Notes under the pieces: generated by a model
What the model was told of the DNA's origin: nothing
Seen by the model: only the letters and a program-made list of their open reading frames with translations
Database searches by the model: none
From: Falsochrobactrum ovis
Lineage (GTDB): Bacteria > Pseudomonadota > Alphaproteobacteria > Rhizobiales > Rhizobiaceae
DNA: 64,000 bases
NCBI RefSeq assembly: GCF_003259955.1
Contig: NZ_QLMK01000001.1
Location: 186,001-250,000, forward strand
Reading direction: 5' to 3'
Made by a program: the position numbers and the translations under genes
In this document: piece by piece, positions 50,552 to 58,651 of the stretch
Numbering within the stretch: position 1 is the first letter of the stretch
Layout of the letters: the number at the start of each line of letters is the position of its first letter

Positions 50552-52146
50552 TGATAAAGCGGCTGCGTGCGAGGATTGTTGCGTTAACTGGCTGGCACAG
50601 ACCAGCTGTCGCGTTCCTCGCCGGCATTGTCGCAACCCTCACCCAGCCACCATTCGACTTCATCATTGCAGGTTTTCTGGCTTTTCCTGTGCTCCTTTGG
50701 CTCATTGAAGGGGCAGCGCCACGGGCGAATGCAGGGTTTCTCGGTCGGTTATTACCTTCATTCAAAACCGGGTGGTGGTTTGGCTTTGGCTACTTTGTTG
50801 CAGGCCTTTGGTGGATCGGGTCTGCACTTTTGGTCGACGCTGAAAACTTCGCCTGGGCTTTGCCCCTTGCAGTTCTTGGTCTTCCAGCTTTCTTAGCTTT
50901 TTTTTACGGACTGGCCGCCGCGATTGCGCGCCATTTTGGATCGCCGGGCTTAGGGGGTGTATTCTCACTAGCATTGGGATTTGCTTTTGCCGAATGGCTT
51001 CGCACTTTCCTTTTCACCGGCTTTCCGTGGAATGCTTTAGGCTACGCAATCATGCCGTGGCCGCTGCTCATGCAGACGGTGGCTGTAATTGGGCTGACAG
51101 GAATGGCGGCGCTTGCCGTGTTCCTATTCGCATCTCCCGCGCTCTTGGCAGGCGGCAGATTGGCAAAAACCGGTTTGATAGCAGCCCTTTGTCTTGGCAT
51201 GCTGCATGTGGGATATGGCGCAGGCCTATTGTTATATGCACCAGCGACGGGCGAGCAAGTAACCTCGCTTTCGGTGCGCATCGTGCAGCCTTCTATTTCC
51301 CAGACTGTGAAATGGGATCAGGCCGAACGTCGCGCGATTTTTGATCAATATATTGCCATGTCGGTAGAGCCGCCAGCAGAAGGTAAGCCTTTTCCCGACG
51401 TAATTGTTTGGCCGGAAACTGCCGTTCCCTACATCTTGTCCTCAACGCCCGAGGCGCTAGAGCGAATTTCAGCGGCCCTGACCGATTATCAGGTTTTGCT
51501 GACGGGGGCAGTGCGGGAAGAGCCTGTCCCAAACCGGCCTTCACGCTATTATAATTCCATCCTTGCCATTAATGGGCAGGGCGAGATCGTGGATCATTCC
51601 GACAAGGTTCATCTTGTTCCCTTTGGCGAATATCTGCCTTTTGAAGGCCTGCTTCGCAACCTTGGCCTGCAAGAAGTCGTCGAGATGCCCGGCGGATTTA
51701 CCGCTGCCAAATCACGCCATGCGATCAACGTGATGGAAGGGCAAACCTTTTTGCCTCTTGTCTGTTATGAGGCGATTTTCCCCGATGAGCTTAGCTATAC
51801 TGGCCGCCAGCCCACGGCGATCGTTAATGTTACGAATGATGCCTGGTATGGTAACACACCGGGACCTTATCAACATTTCCGTCAGGCACAGATTAGAAGC
51901 ATAGAGCAGGGACTTCCCCAGGTGCGCGCAGGCAATAATGGCGTGTCTGCGATCATCGATTCTTATGGACGAATCACTGCTCAGCTTCCGTTTAACGCAG
52001 TTAGTGTGATTGATGCTTATTTGCCCCCGGCTCATGTTCCGTTTTGGGGCGCGCCACCAGGGTTAAAACAAACCTATACGGTTCTATTAACTCTACTGAT
52101 ACTGTGTGTGTGGCTAAGGCTGTCGTCGCGACGGCCTTTTGATTGA
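50551..52146 (+). CDS. lnt: Apolipoprotein N-acyltransferase
   Basis: The 531-residue integral membrane enzyme has about seven membrane spans in the first 220 residues and a periplasmic nitrilase domain with the catalytic triad: Glu in V-W-P-E-T-A-V-P-Y, Lys in S-D-K-V-H-L-V-P-F-G-E-Y and Cys in V-C-Y-E-A-I-F. A final span lies near the C-terminus. It adds the third acyl chain to lipoproteins. The next gene's -35 overlaps the stop codon. Confidence 0.96.
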   Translation: MIKRLRARIVALTGWHRPAVAFLAGIVATLTQPPFDFIIAGFLAFPVLLWLIEGAAPRANAGFLGRLLPSFKTGWWFGFGYFVAGLWWIGSALLVDAENFAWALPLAVLGLPAFLAFFYGLAAAIARHFGSPGLGGVFSLALGFAFAEWLRTFLFTGFPWNALGYAIMPWPLLMQTVAVIGLTGMAALAVFLFASPALLAGGRLAKTGLIAALCLGMLHVGYGAGLLLYAPATGEQVTSLSVRIVQPSISQTVKWDQAERRAIFDQYIAMSVEPPAEGKPFPDVIVWPETAVPYILSSTPEALERISAALTDYQVLLTGAVREEPVPNRPSRYYNSILAINGQGEIVDHSDKVHLVPFGEYLPFEGLLRNLGLQEVVEMPGGFTAAKSRHAINVMEGQTFLPLVCYEAIFPDELSYTGRQPTAIVNVTNDAWYGNTPGPYQHFRQAQIRSIEQGLPQVRAGNNGVSAIIDSYGRITAQLPFNAVSVIDAYLPPAHVPFWGAPPGLKQTYTVLLTLLILCVWLRLSSRRPFD

Positions 52147-52172
52147 CAGTTTCGTCTCAATACCTGTTATAT
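52143..52172 (+). promoter_or_regulatory. Candidate promoter of the praR-like gene
   Basis: TTGACA (52143-52148, exact consensus) overlaps the lnt stop codon; TTATAT (52167-52172) follows after 18 bases. The start codon lies about 120 bases beyond the -10. Confidence 0.65.
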
Positions 52173-52263
52173 TGTGCCAGCGACAGTTTTTTCTGCAAAA
52201 CCGTCGGATTACCTCCCGCCATGGAATATTGTGCCTCGATCTCGGGTCGAGAAAGAATGAAAG

Positions 52264-52277
52264 CTCGCAATTGCGAG
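52264..52277. promoter_or_regulatory. Palindrome over the praR-like ribosome binding site
   Basis: CTCGCAATTGCGAG is a perfect 14-base palindrome that runs into the Shine-Dalgarno sequence GAGGAG (52275-52280), 13 bases before the ATG. It could be a binding site for the regulator itself; that is an inference. Confidence 0.5.
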
Positions 52278-52290
52278 GAGAAACCGCGTT

Positions 52291-52701
52291 ATGACTGATA
52301 ATAAAAAGAAGCCAAATCCTATTGATGTTCATGTCGGCAGCCGCATCCGCCTACGCCGCAATATGCTCGGATTCAGTCAAGAAAAACTCGGCGAAAACCT
52401 CGGAATTACTTTTCAACAGATTCAAAAATACGAAAAAGGCACCAATCGAGTGGGTGCCAGTCGTCTGCAGGCTATTTCAACGATTCTTTCTGTGCCCGTT
52501 TCCTTCTTTTTTGAAGGTGCACCCGGCTCAGGAGAGACCGGAAAAACTGGCTTTGCAGAAGAGAATGACGCGACCTATGTGGTGGATTTTCTCAATTCCA
52601 ATGAGGGTGTGCAGCTTACGCGAGCCTTCACGCGCATATCAGACCCCAAAGTTCGTCGAAAAATCATCGATCTGGTCAAATCGCTCGCCGATGGTGAGTG
52701 A
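52291..52701 (+). CDS. Xre-family transcriptional regulator, PraR/PhrR-like
   Basis: The 136-residue protein has an N-terminal helix-turn-helix of the Xre type (about 13-70: V-G-S-R-I-R-L-R-R, then F-S-Q-E-K-L-G-E-N-L-G-I-T and Q-Q-I-Q-K-Y-E-K-G). The pattern P-N-P-I-D-V-H-V-G-S-R matches the PraR/PhrR group of Rhizobiales, which control stress or attachment genes in rhizobia. It has its own promoter and a palindrome at its binding site. It lies between lnt and metK as in relatives. Confidence 0.88.
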   Translation: MTDNKKKPNPIDVHVGSRIRLRRNMLGFSQEKLGENLGITFQQIQKYEKGTNRVGASRLQAISTILSVPVSFFFEGAPGSGETGKTGFAEENDATYVVDFLNSNEGVQLTRAFTRISDPKVRRKIIDLVKSLADGE

Positions 52702-52756
52702 TCACTATTTTGCGGAAGTTTTTTCAACCGCACCTTCCTTACGATAAGATTATGCA

Positions 52757-52785
52757 TTGACGGTCCATTCCCAACTTCGCTAACA
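52757..52785 (+). promoter_or_regulatory. Candidate promoter of metK-trmB
   Basis: TTGACG (52757-52762) and CTAACA (52780-52785) are separated by 17 bases. A second TTGACG lies at 52788-52793 without a good partner. The leader to metK (about 75 bases) has small GC-rich inverted repeats such as CCGGA-CCGA-TCCGG. Confidence 0.45.
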
Positions 52786-52869
52786 CATTGACGTGCCCGG
52801 ACCGATCCGGCCGTTACTGTGTCTCCATAGCGGACGTCGGCTCCGTTGGATTTTCAAGAGGGGTTACCC

Positions 52870-54132
52870 GTGTCGCGCAGTTCTTATCTTTTCACTAGTG
52901 AATCCGTGTCTGAAGGTCATCCGGACAAGGTTTGTGACCGTATTTCGGATGAAATCGTAGATATGATCTACAAGGAGGCGCGCCGCACCGGCGTTGACCC
53001 TTGGACGGTTCGTATAGCTTGTGAAACGCTGGCTACTACCAATCGCGTAATTATCGCAGGCGAAGTAAGACTACCCGAAACGCTCTTGAAGAAAAACAAA
53101 GATGGCTCGGTTCTGACGGATGCCAACGGACATCCGGTCATCAACCCGACCCGCTTTCGTTCTGCTGCGCGTAAGGCAATCCGTGAGATCGGATATGAGC
53201 AGGACGGCTTCAACTGGCGCACGGTGAAAATCGACGTTTTGTTACATCCACAATCGGCCGATATTGCTCAGGGCGTTGATAATGCCGCAGACCGCCAGGG
53301 CGAAGAAGGTGCGGGCGATCAGGGAATCATGTTTGGCTATGCCTGCCGCGAAACGCCTGATCTGATGCCAGCGCCAATCTATTACGCACATAAGATTCTT
53401 GAGAGGCTTTCGCAGGCCCGTCACAATAATGAAGGCGAAGCTGGCAAGCTCGGCCCCGACGCAAAAAGCCAGGTGACTGTGCGTTATGAAAATGGAAAAC
53501 CGGCCGAAATCACCCAGATTGTGCTTTCGACCCAACATCTCGATCCGACTTGGGATTCGCATAAGGTCCGCACGATTGTAGAGCCATTTATTCGTGAAGC
53601 GCTCAGCGATCTGCCAATTGCTGATGATTGCGTTTGGTATATTAATCCCACGGGCAAATTTGTCATCGGCGGCCCGGATGGCGATGCGGGCTTAACGGGA
53701 CGCAAAATTATTGTCGATACCTATGGCGGAGCAGCTCCCCATGGTGGGGGTGCTTTCTCTGGTAAAGACACTACCAAAGTCGACCGCTCCGCAGCCTATG
53801 CGGCGCGTTATCTTGCCAAAAATGTAGTGGCTGCAGGTTTTGCAGATCGCTGCACGATCCAACTTTCCTATGCAATCGGGGTGGCACAGCCACTATCAAT
53901 CTATGTTGATCTGCATAATACCGGCAAGGTTGCTGAAGCCGATCTCGAGGAAGCGCTGCGCAAGGTCATGGATCTTTCGCCGACCGGGATTCGTAAACAT
54001 CTGGACTTGAACAAGCCGATTTACGCCAAGACCGCATCTTATGGCCATTTCGGACGCAAACCCGGTCGCGACGGTTCTTTTTCTTGGGAAAAGACCGATC
54101 TGATCAAACCGTTAAAGGCGGCGTTGGCCTGA
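52870..54132 (+). CDS. metK: S-adenosylmethionine synthetase
   Basis: The 420-residue enzyme makes SAM from ATP and methionine. Signatures are [14 protein letters not shown], the loop [11 protein letters not shown] and the P-loop-like G-G-G-A-F-S-G-K-D. The start is GTG at 52870, with AGAGGGG six bases upstream; a TTG at 52846 would put the binding site inside the gene. It carries a family-specific insertion near residues 115-150. trmB follows six bases after the stop. Confidence 0.95.
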   Translation: MSRSSYLFTSESVSEGHPDKVCDRISDEIVDMIYKEARRTGVDPWTVRIACETLATTNRVIIAGEVRLPETLLKKNKDGSVLTDANGHPVINPTRFRSAARKAIREIGYEQDGFNWRTVKIDVLLHPQSADIAQGVDNAADRQGEEGAGDQGIMFGYACRETPDLMPAPIYYAHKILERLSQARHNNEGEAGKLGPDAKSQVTVRYENGKPAEITQIVLSTQHLDPTWDSHKVRTIVEPFIREALSDLPIADDCVWYINPTGKFVIGGPDGDAGLTGRKIIVDTYGGAAPHGGGAFSGKDTTKVDRSAAYAARYLAKNVVAAGFADRCTIQLSYAIGVAQPLSIYVDLHNTGKVAEADLEEALRKVMDLSPTGIRKHLDLNKPIYAKTASYGHFGRKPGRDGSFSWEKTDLIKPLKAALA

Positions 54133-54138
54133 TTAATT

Positions 54139-54840
54139 ATGAGCGATAACAACCACCCAACCCATGCGGCCGGAAATTTTTACGGCCGCCGTCACGGCAA
54201 GCCACTTCGTCCCCATCAAAGCGATCTGTTTGAAACCCTGCTGCCGAAATTAAAGCTGGACCCGACAAAGCCAGCGCCAGAAAATCTGACCAGCTTGTTT
54301 GATGGGCCTGTCGATCATATACGCCTTGAAATCGGATTTGGTGGCGGCGAGCACTTACACCATGAATCAGGCCGTTATCCGCAAACCGGTTTTATCGGCA
54401 TTGAGCCCTTCATCAATGGTATGGCCAAAATGCTGGCTGCACTTGATAAGGACCCACGAAATAATCTGCGTCTTTACGATGAAGATGCAACTGAAATTCT
54501 CGATTGGCTCCCGGATGCTTCCATTTCGGGAATTGACCTTTTTTATCCCGATCCGTGGCACAAGCGCCGCCATTGGAAACGCCGTTTTGTAAGCGACGCG
54601 AACCTTGATCGCTTCGCTCGTATTTTGAGGCCGGGCGGCAAATTCCGCTTTGCGTCCGACATTGAGCATTACGTTAACTGGACGCTTCAGCATTGCAGAA
54701 AGCACGAAAGCTTTGAATGGCAAGCATCGGGTCCACAAGATTGGCACAATGCCTATGAAGGCTGGCCGGGTACGCGCTATGAAGCCAAGGCTTTTCGCGA
54801 AGGCAGGCGTGCCGCCTATTTGACCTTCATCAGAACCTAG
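54139..54840 (+). CDS. trmB: tRNA (guanine-N7-)-methyltransferase
   Basis: The 233-residue SAM-dependent enzyme has motif [12 protein letters not shown] and the TrmB signature [11 protein letters not shown]. It makes m7G46 in tRNA. It begins six bases after metK with no clear Shine-Dalgarno site, so translation is probably coupled. The rimP promoter lies about 100 bases past the stop. Confidence 0.95.
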   Translation: MSDNNHPTHAAGNFYGRRHGKPLRPHQSDLFETLLPKLKLDPTKPAPENLTSLFDGPVDHIRLEIGFGGGEHLHHESGRYPQTGFIGIEPFINGMAKMLAALDKDPRNNLRLYDEDATEILDWLPDASISGIDLFYPDPWHKRRHWKRRFVSDANLDRFARILRPGGKFRFASDIEHYVNWTLQHCRKHESFEWQASGPQDWHNAYEGWPGTRYEAKAFREGRRAAYLTFIRT

Positions 54841-54941
54841 CGTCGCGATCGCCCCATATGCAGACCGATGCACTCTCTAAAGAGAAAATTACTCAACTGC
54901 GGCTCACTGGGCGACGGATGCGCTTTCGCCGCATAGACCTA

Positions 54942-54970
54942 TTGAAAAAAATCCGTTCTGCTGGTATTAT
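54942..54970 (+). promoter_or_regulatory. Promoter of the rimP-nusA-infB operon
   Basis: TTGAAA (54942-54947) and TATTAT (54965-54970) are separated by 17 bases; each differs from the vegetative consensus in one base. The likely start is about 54976-54978. Confidence 0.75.
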
Positions 54971-54978
54971 GTCTCAAA

Positions 54979-55028
54979 TTCTTGGTCGATAGAACAAGAG
55001 TGGGTCCACCCGGTCCCGCTCTTTTTTG
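54979..55028 (+). promoter_or_regulatory. Candidate attenuator in the rimP leader (antiterminator and terminator)
   Basis: A terminator stem, AAGAGTGGG (54997-55004 region) with CCCGCTCTT (55015-55023), is followed by a T run and lies about 20 bases from the likely transcription start and 50 bases before rimP. Its 5' arm can instead pair upstream: TTCTTG (54979-54984) with CAAGAG (54995-55000). The two folds exclude each other, as in an attenuator. Confidence 0.65.
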
Positions 55029-55078
55029 TTACTTAGGGCTTGAAAAAGGGCCCGTCGACCCGTTGGAGAGGTTTTGAA

Positions 55079-55753
55079 TTGACTGAACAGGTAGAGGCAA
55101 ACGAAGCACAATCGGTTGACGCTCGCGCAGACGAGCGCTTTCTGCGTGAGACCGGTATTGATGCAAAAGTAGCTGCCATTGTAGAGCCAGTTATAAATAC
55201 GCTGGGCTTTCGTCTGGTGCGCGTTCGTTTGTCTGGTCTTAACGGTCAGACCCTCCAGATCATGGCCGAACGACCCGATGGGACGATGACGGTCGAGGAT
55301 TGCGAATTGGTAAGCCAGACGGTTTCACCCGTTATTGATGTGGAAGATCCAATCAGCGGAAGCTACCATTTGGAAATTTCCTCGCCTGGTATTGATCGTC
55401 CTTTGGTCCGTAAGTCGGATTTCGCCGATTGGGCCGGACATATCGCACGCATCGAAACCTCTGTCATGCATGAGGGTCGACGCAAATTTAGAGGTAAAAT
55501 TGTTTTGGGTGACGCCGATTCGGTTGTCATTGAAAGCGATCAAATCTCTTACGGCAATGAGCCGGTTGTACGTCTGCCTTTTGATATTATTTCCGACGCA
55601 CGTTTGGTTCTGACGGATGATTTGATCCGCGATGCCCTGCGGCGGGATAAAGCCATACGTGAGGGCCGTATTCCCGGTGATCAATTGGGCGAACACGGCG
55701 ACGAGATCACCGAAGATGCCGCTTCTGACGAAAGCGACACGGAAAAGAAATAA
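55079..55753 (+). CDS. rimP: Ribosome maturation factor RimP
   Basis: The 224-residue protein has the RimP pattern [19 protein letters not shown] and [12 protein letters not shown]. It helps assemble the 30S subunit. The start used is TTG at 55079, about nine bases after GGAGAGG; codons upstream in frame read through that site. The acidic C-terminal tail (about 195-224) is variable. nusA begins 53 bases later. Confidence 0.92.
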   Translation: MTEQVEANEAQSVDARADERFLRETGIDAKVAAIVEPVINTLGFRLVRVRLSGLNGQTLQIMAERPDGTMTVEDCELVSQTVSPVIDVEDPISGSYHLEISSPGIDRPLVRKSDFADWAGHIARIETSVMHEGRRKFRGKIVLGDADSVVIESDQISYGNEPVVRLPFDIISDARLVLTDDLIRDALRRDKAIREGRIPGDQLGEHGDEITEDAASDESDTEKK

Positions 55754-55806
55754 GTTTCAGACGCTCGCATCGATAAGATCGTGGGCGCGTCACCAAGGAG
55801 AAACCT

Positions 55807-57426
55807 ATGGCAGTCAGTGCAAACAGGCTGGAACTTCTACAGATCGCTGACGCAGTTGCACGCGAGAAGTCGATTGACCGTGAGATTGTCCTTGCGGCGA
55901 TGGCTGATGCGATCCAGAAAGCTGCGCGCTCGCGCTACGGCCAGGAAAGCAATATTCGCGCCGACATCAATGCAAAATCTGGCGAGATCAAGCTTCAGCG
56001 CTTGCTCGAAGTGGTTGAAGAAGTCGAAGACTATGCCACCCAGATTTCGCTTTTCATGGCGCGTGACCGCAATCCAGATGCGCAGATTGGTGACTTCATC
56101 GCTGATCAGTTGCCGCCCATGGATTTCGGACGGATCGCCGCGCAATCTGCCAAACAGGTTATCGTGCAGAAAGTGCGCGAAGCCGAGCGCGACCGCCAGT
56201 ATGATGAATTCAAAGACCGGGTCGGCGAGATCATCAACGGTACTGTCAAGCGGGTCGAATATGGCAATGTTATCGTGGATCTGGGCCGCGGCGAAGCCAT
56301 CGTGCGGCGTGACGAACTGATCCCACGCGAAACTTTCCGCTATGGCGACCGCATCCGTGCTTATGTTTATGACGTACGGCGCGAGCAGCGCGGCCCGCAA
56401 ATCTTCCTTTCGCGCACCCATCCGCAATTCATGGCAAAACTTTTCACCATGGAAGTGCCGGAAATTTATGACGGTATCATTGAGATCAAATCGGTGGCAC
56501 GCGATCCCGGTTCGCGCGCAAAAATCGCCGTATTGTCGCGCGATGCGTCAATCGATCCAGTCGGCGCTTGTGTCGGGATGCGCGGTAGCCGTGTTCAGGC
56601 AGTTGTAGCCGAACTCCAGGGCGAAAAGATCGACATTATTCCGTGGTCACCCGATGCGGCGTCCTTCATCGTCAACGCGCTTCAGCCAGCCGAAGTGGCC
56701 AAGGTTGTGCTCGATGAAGATGCGGAACGTATTGAAGTTGTCGTCCCCAATGACCAACTATCACTTGCGATCGGTCGTCGCGGGCAGAATGTACGCTTGG
56801 CTTCGCAGCTGACCGGTTGGGATATCGACATCCTCACTGAGGATGAAGAATCTGAACGCCGCCAGAAGGAATTCTCTGAACGTTCTCAACTGTTCATGGA
56901 AGCGCTCAATGTCGATGAAATGGTCGGCCAGGTGCTGGCATCTGAAGGCTTTGGTTCCGTAGAAGAAATCGCCTATGTAGAACTCAGCGAAATCGCGTCT
57001 ATTGACGGTTTTGATGAGGACACGGCGGGAGAAATTCAGGATCGCGCCCGCGAATATCTTGAACGGATCGAAGCCGATCAGGACAATCGCCGCAAAGAAC
57101 TTGGCGTTGAAGACGAACTTCGTGAACTGCCCGGCATGACAACTGCCATGCTGGTCGCAGTTGGGGAAGATGGTGTAAAAACGATCGAAGACTTTGCCGG
57201 TTATGCGATTGACGATCTCGTGGGCTGGCGTGAGCGCAAAGACGGCGAAACAGTCAATCACAGTGGCGTCTTTACTCCGTTCGAAGTTTCCCGAGTGGAT
57301 GCAGAACAGATGGTGATGGCGGCTCGTTTGAAAGCGGGCTGGATCACGGAAGAGGAAATGTCCGCTGGTTTGGAAGAAGCCGACGCAGAAACAGATACTG
57401 AGATCGAAGCCGCAGAAGGCGAGTAG
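55807..57426 (+). CDS. nusA: Transcription termination/antitermination factor NusA
   Basis: The 539-residue factor has the N-terminal RNA-polymerase-binding domain (about 1-130), S1 (about 135-200), KH1 and KH2 (about 230-345, with [11 protein letters not shown] and [11 protein letters not shown]) and a C-terminal part with helix-hairpin-helix-like acidic repeats (about 365-520). It modulates pausing and termination. AAGGAG precedes the ATG. NusA could act on the leader terminator of its own operon. Confidence 0.97.
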   Translation: MAVSANRLELLQIADAVAREKSIDREIVLAAMADAIQKAARSRYGQESNIRADINAKSGEIKLQRLLEVVEEVEDYATQISLFMARDRNPDAQIGDFIADQLPPMDFGRIAAQSAKQVIVQKVREAERDRQYDEFKDRVGEIINGTVKRVEYGNVIVDLGRGEAIVRRDELIPRETFRYGDRIRAYVYDVRREQRGPQIFLSRTHPQFMAKLFTMEVPEIYDGIIEIKSVARDPGSRAKIAVLSRDASIDPVGACVGMRGSRVQAVVAELQGEKIDIIPWSPDAASFIVNALQPAEVAKVVLDEDAERIEVVVPNDQLSLAIGRRGQNVRLASQLTGWDIDILTEDEESERRQKEFSERSQLFMEALNVDEMVGQVLASEGFGSVEEIAYVELSEIASIDGFDEDTAGEIQDRAREYLERIEADQDNRRKELGVEDELRELPGMTTAMLVAVGEDGVKTIEDFAGYAIDDLVGWRERKDGETVNHSGVFTPFEVSRVDAEQMVMAARLKAGWITEEEMSAGLEEADAETDTEIEAAEGE

Positions 57427-57442
57427 ATTCAGTTAATCTTAC

Positions 57443-57474
57443 AGGGCCGCATCTCATTTGAATGATGCGGCTCT
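57443..57474 (+). other. Strong hairpin after nusA, without T-tract
   Basis: AGGGCCGCATC and GATGCGGCTCT pair over 11 positions (one G-T) around ten bases. No T run follows, so it may stabilise mRNA or mark a processing site rather than terminate. Confidence 0.6.
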
Positions 57475-57713
57475 GGAGTTAGATATTGTGATAGGGCGGA
57501 TGCTCTGATAGAGCATGTCCCCGCACATGCGAATATACTCCACAGCCGCTAGGCTTTGGTTTCACCGCGCACAATATTGAAACGTGACTGCACAAATTGC
57601 AGTTTTCGGAGTAAAATCTCGCCGTAAAATGGTATAGGACCGTTTGGCGTCGCGAATGTTGATGGAGTAATAAGCGGTTGAAGGCAGGCCGGAACAGCGT
57701 GAGGAGGCAGGAT

Positions 57714-58316
57714 ATGAATGACAGAACCTGTATCGTCACACGCGAAGCTGGTTCTGTTGAAGATATGATCCGTTTTGTTTCCGGGCCCGATGGTTCGGTC
57801 GTTCCGGATCTCAAACGAAATCTGCCAGGACGAGGATGCTGGGTGAAGGCCGAGCGACGTTTGGTGGATGAGGCAGTCAAGCGCAAGCTTTTTGCCCGTG
57901 GATTGAAAGAGAGCGTGATCGCTCAAGCCGATCTTGGCGCGCTGGTAGACCAGCTGCTGACGAAATCGGCGTTGGGAAGCTTGGCATTAGCGCGCAAGTC
58001 AGGTGCGGTGATTTCAGGTTCAACCAAAGTGGATCAAGCCATTCGCACGGGGACTGCAACGCTGGTTCTACATGCGCAAGAAGCCGCTGAAGATGGCGTG
58101 CGAAAGCTCGATCAGGCACGGCGCGTAGTGGTGCAAATGGGTGGCCCTCAAATCCCGGCCTTTTCTCTTTTCACAGGAGAAGAATTGGATTTGGCATTTG
58201 GGAGTGGAAATGTGATACATGCTGCGGTGCTGAGCGGTCAGGCGGCAGTTGGTGTCGTGCAACGGGTGCAATTATTGCATCGCTATCGTGGAGACAGCCA
58301 GGCAAACATAAATTGA
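57714..58316 (+). CDS. YlxR (DUF448) and L7Ae/L30e-type fusion RNA-binding protein
   Basis: The 200-residue protein has an N-terminal YlxR domain (N-D-R-T-C-I-V-T-R, then G-R-G-C-W-V) and a C-terminal L7Ae-like domain (about 80-175: A-L-G-S-L-A-L-A-R-K-S-G-A-V). In Bacillus these are separate neighbours (ylxR and ylxQ) between nusA and infB; here they are fused, as in other alphaproteobacteria. The role is unknown but RNA binding is likely. GAGGAGG lies six bases before the ATG. Confidence 0.9.
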   Translation: MNDRTCIVTREAGSVEDMIRFVSGPDGSVVPDLKRNLPGRGCWVKAERRLVDEAVKRKLFARGLKESVIAQADLGALVDQLLTKSALGSLALARKSGAVISGSTKVDQAIRTGTATLVLHAQEAAEDGVRKLDQARRVVVQMGGPQIPAFSLFTGEELDLAFGSGNVIHAAVLSGQAAVGVVQRVQLLHRYRGDSQANIN

Positions 58317-58651
58317 GTGGGCACCAGACCGAAGGAAAACTTGGGTGAAGCCATGCAAGAAGAAAAGGAAACATGCTGCGGGATTGATGTCAGCGTTGCG
58401 TGTTTCAGCAGTTTCCCAGTGAGAACGGGAAAACAAAACAGAATGTGCAGTTAGATGCTGCAAATTATAAAGTGATGGAGCGGTTCCCCTAACCGGCAAG
58501 TCGGGATCCGCTCTGGAGTGTAATCAGCCTCGACTAAAAATTGGGAATGGTTACGCGCTAAGGTGGATGACTGGAGCCATATCATAGCGGATCGACCGAT
58601 CTGGATATGCTCTGGTAAAGCGGCAGAAGCTGCGAAGGAAACGGAAACGTA
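58317..58651 (+). other. Structured leader before infB
   Basis: 335 bases with no gene. An extended hairpin (58478-58513: GAGCGG, TCCC paired to GGGA, CCGCTC) and a smaller one (TTTCCC and GGGAAA, 58412-58432) are visible. No clear promoter was found, so infB is likely co-transcribed from upstream with an RNA leader. Confidence 0.45.

Noticed and set aside
52757-52869. metK leader considered as a SAM riboswitch
   Set aside because: Only short GC-rich inverted repeats are seen; I could not match any known SAM riboswitch class.
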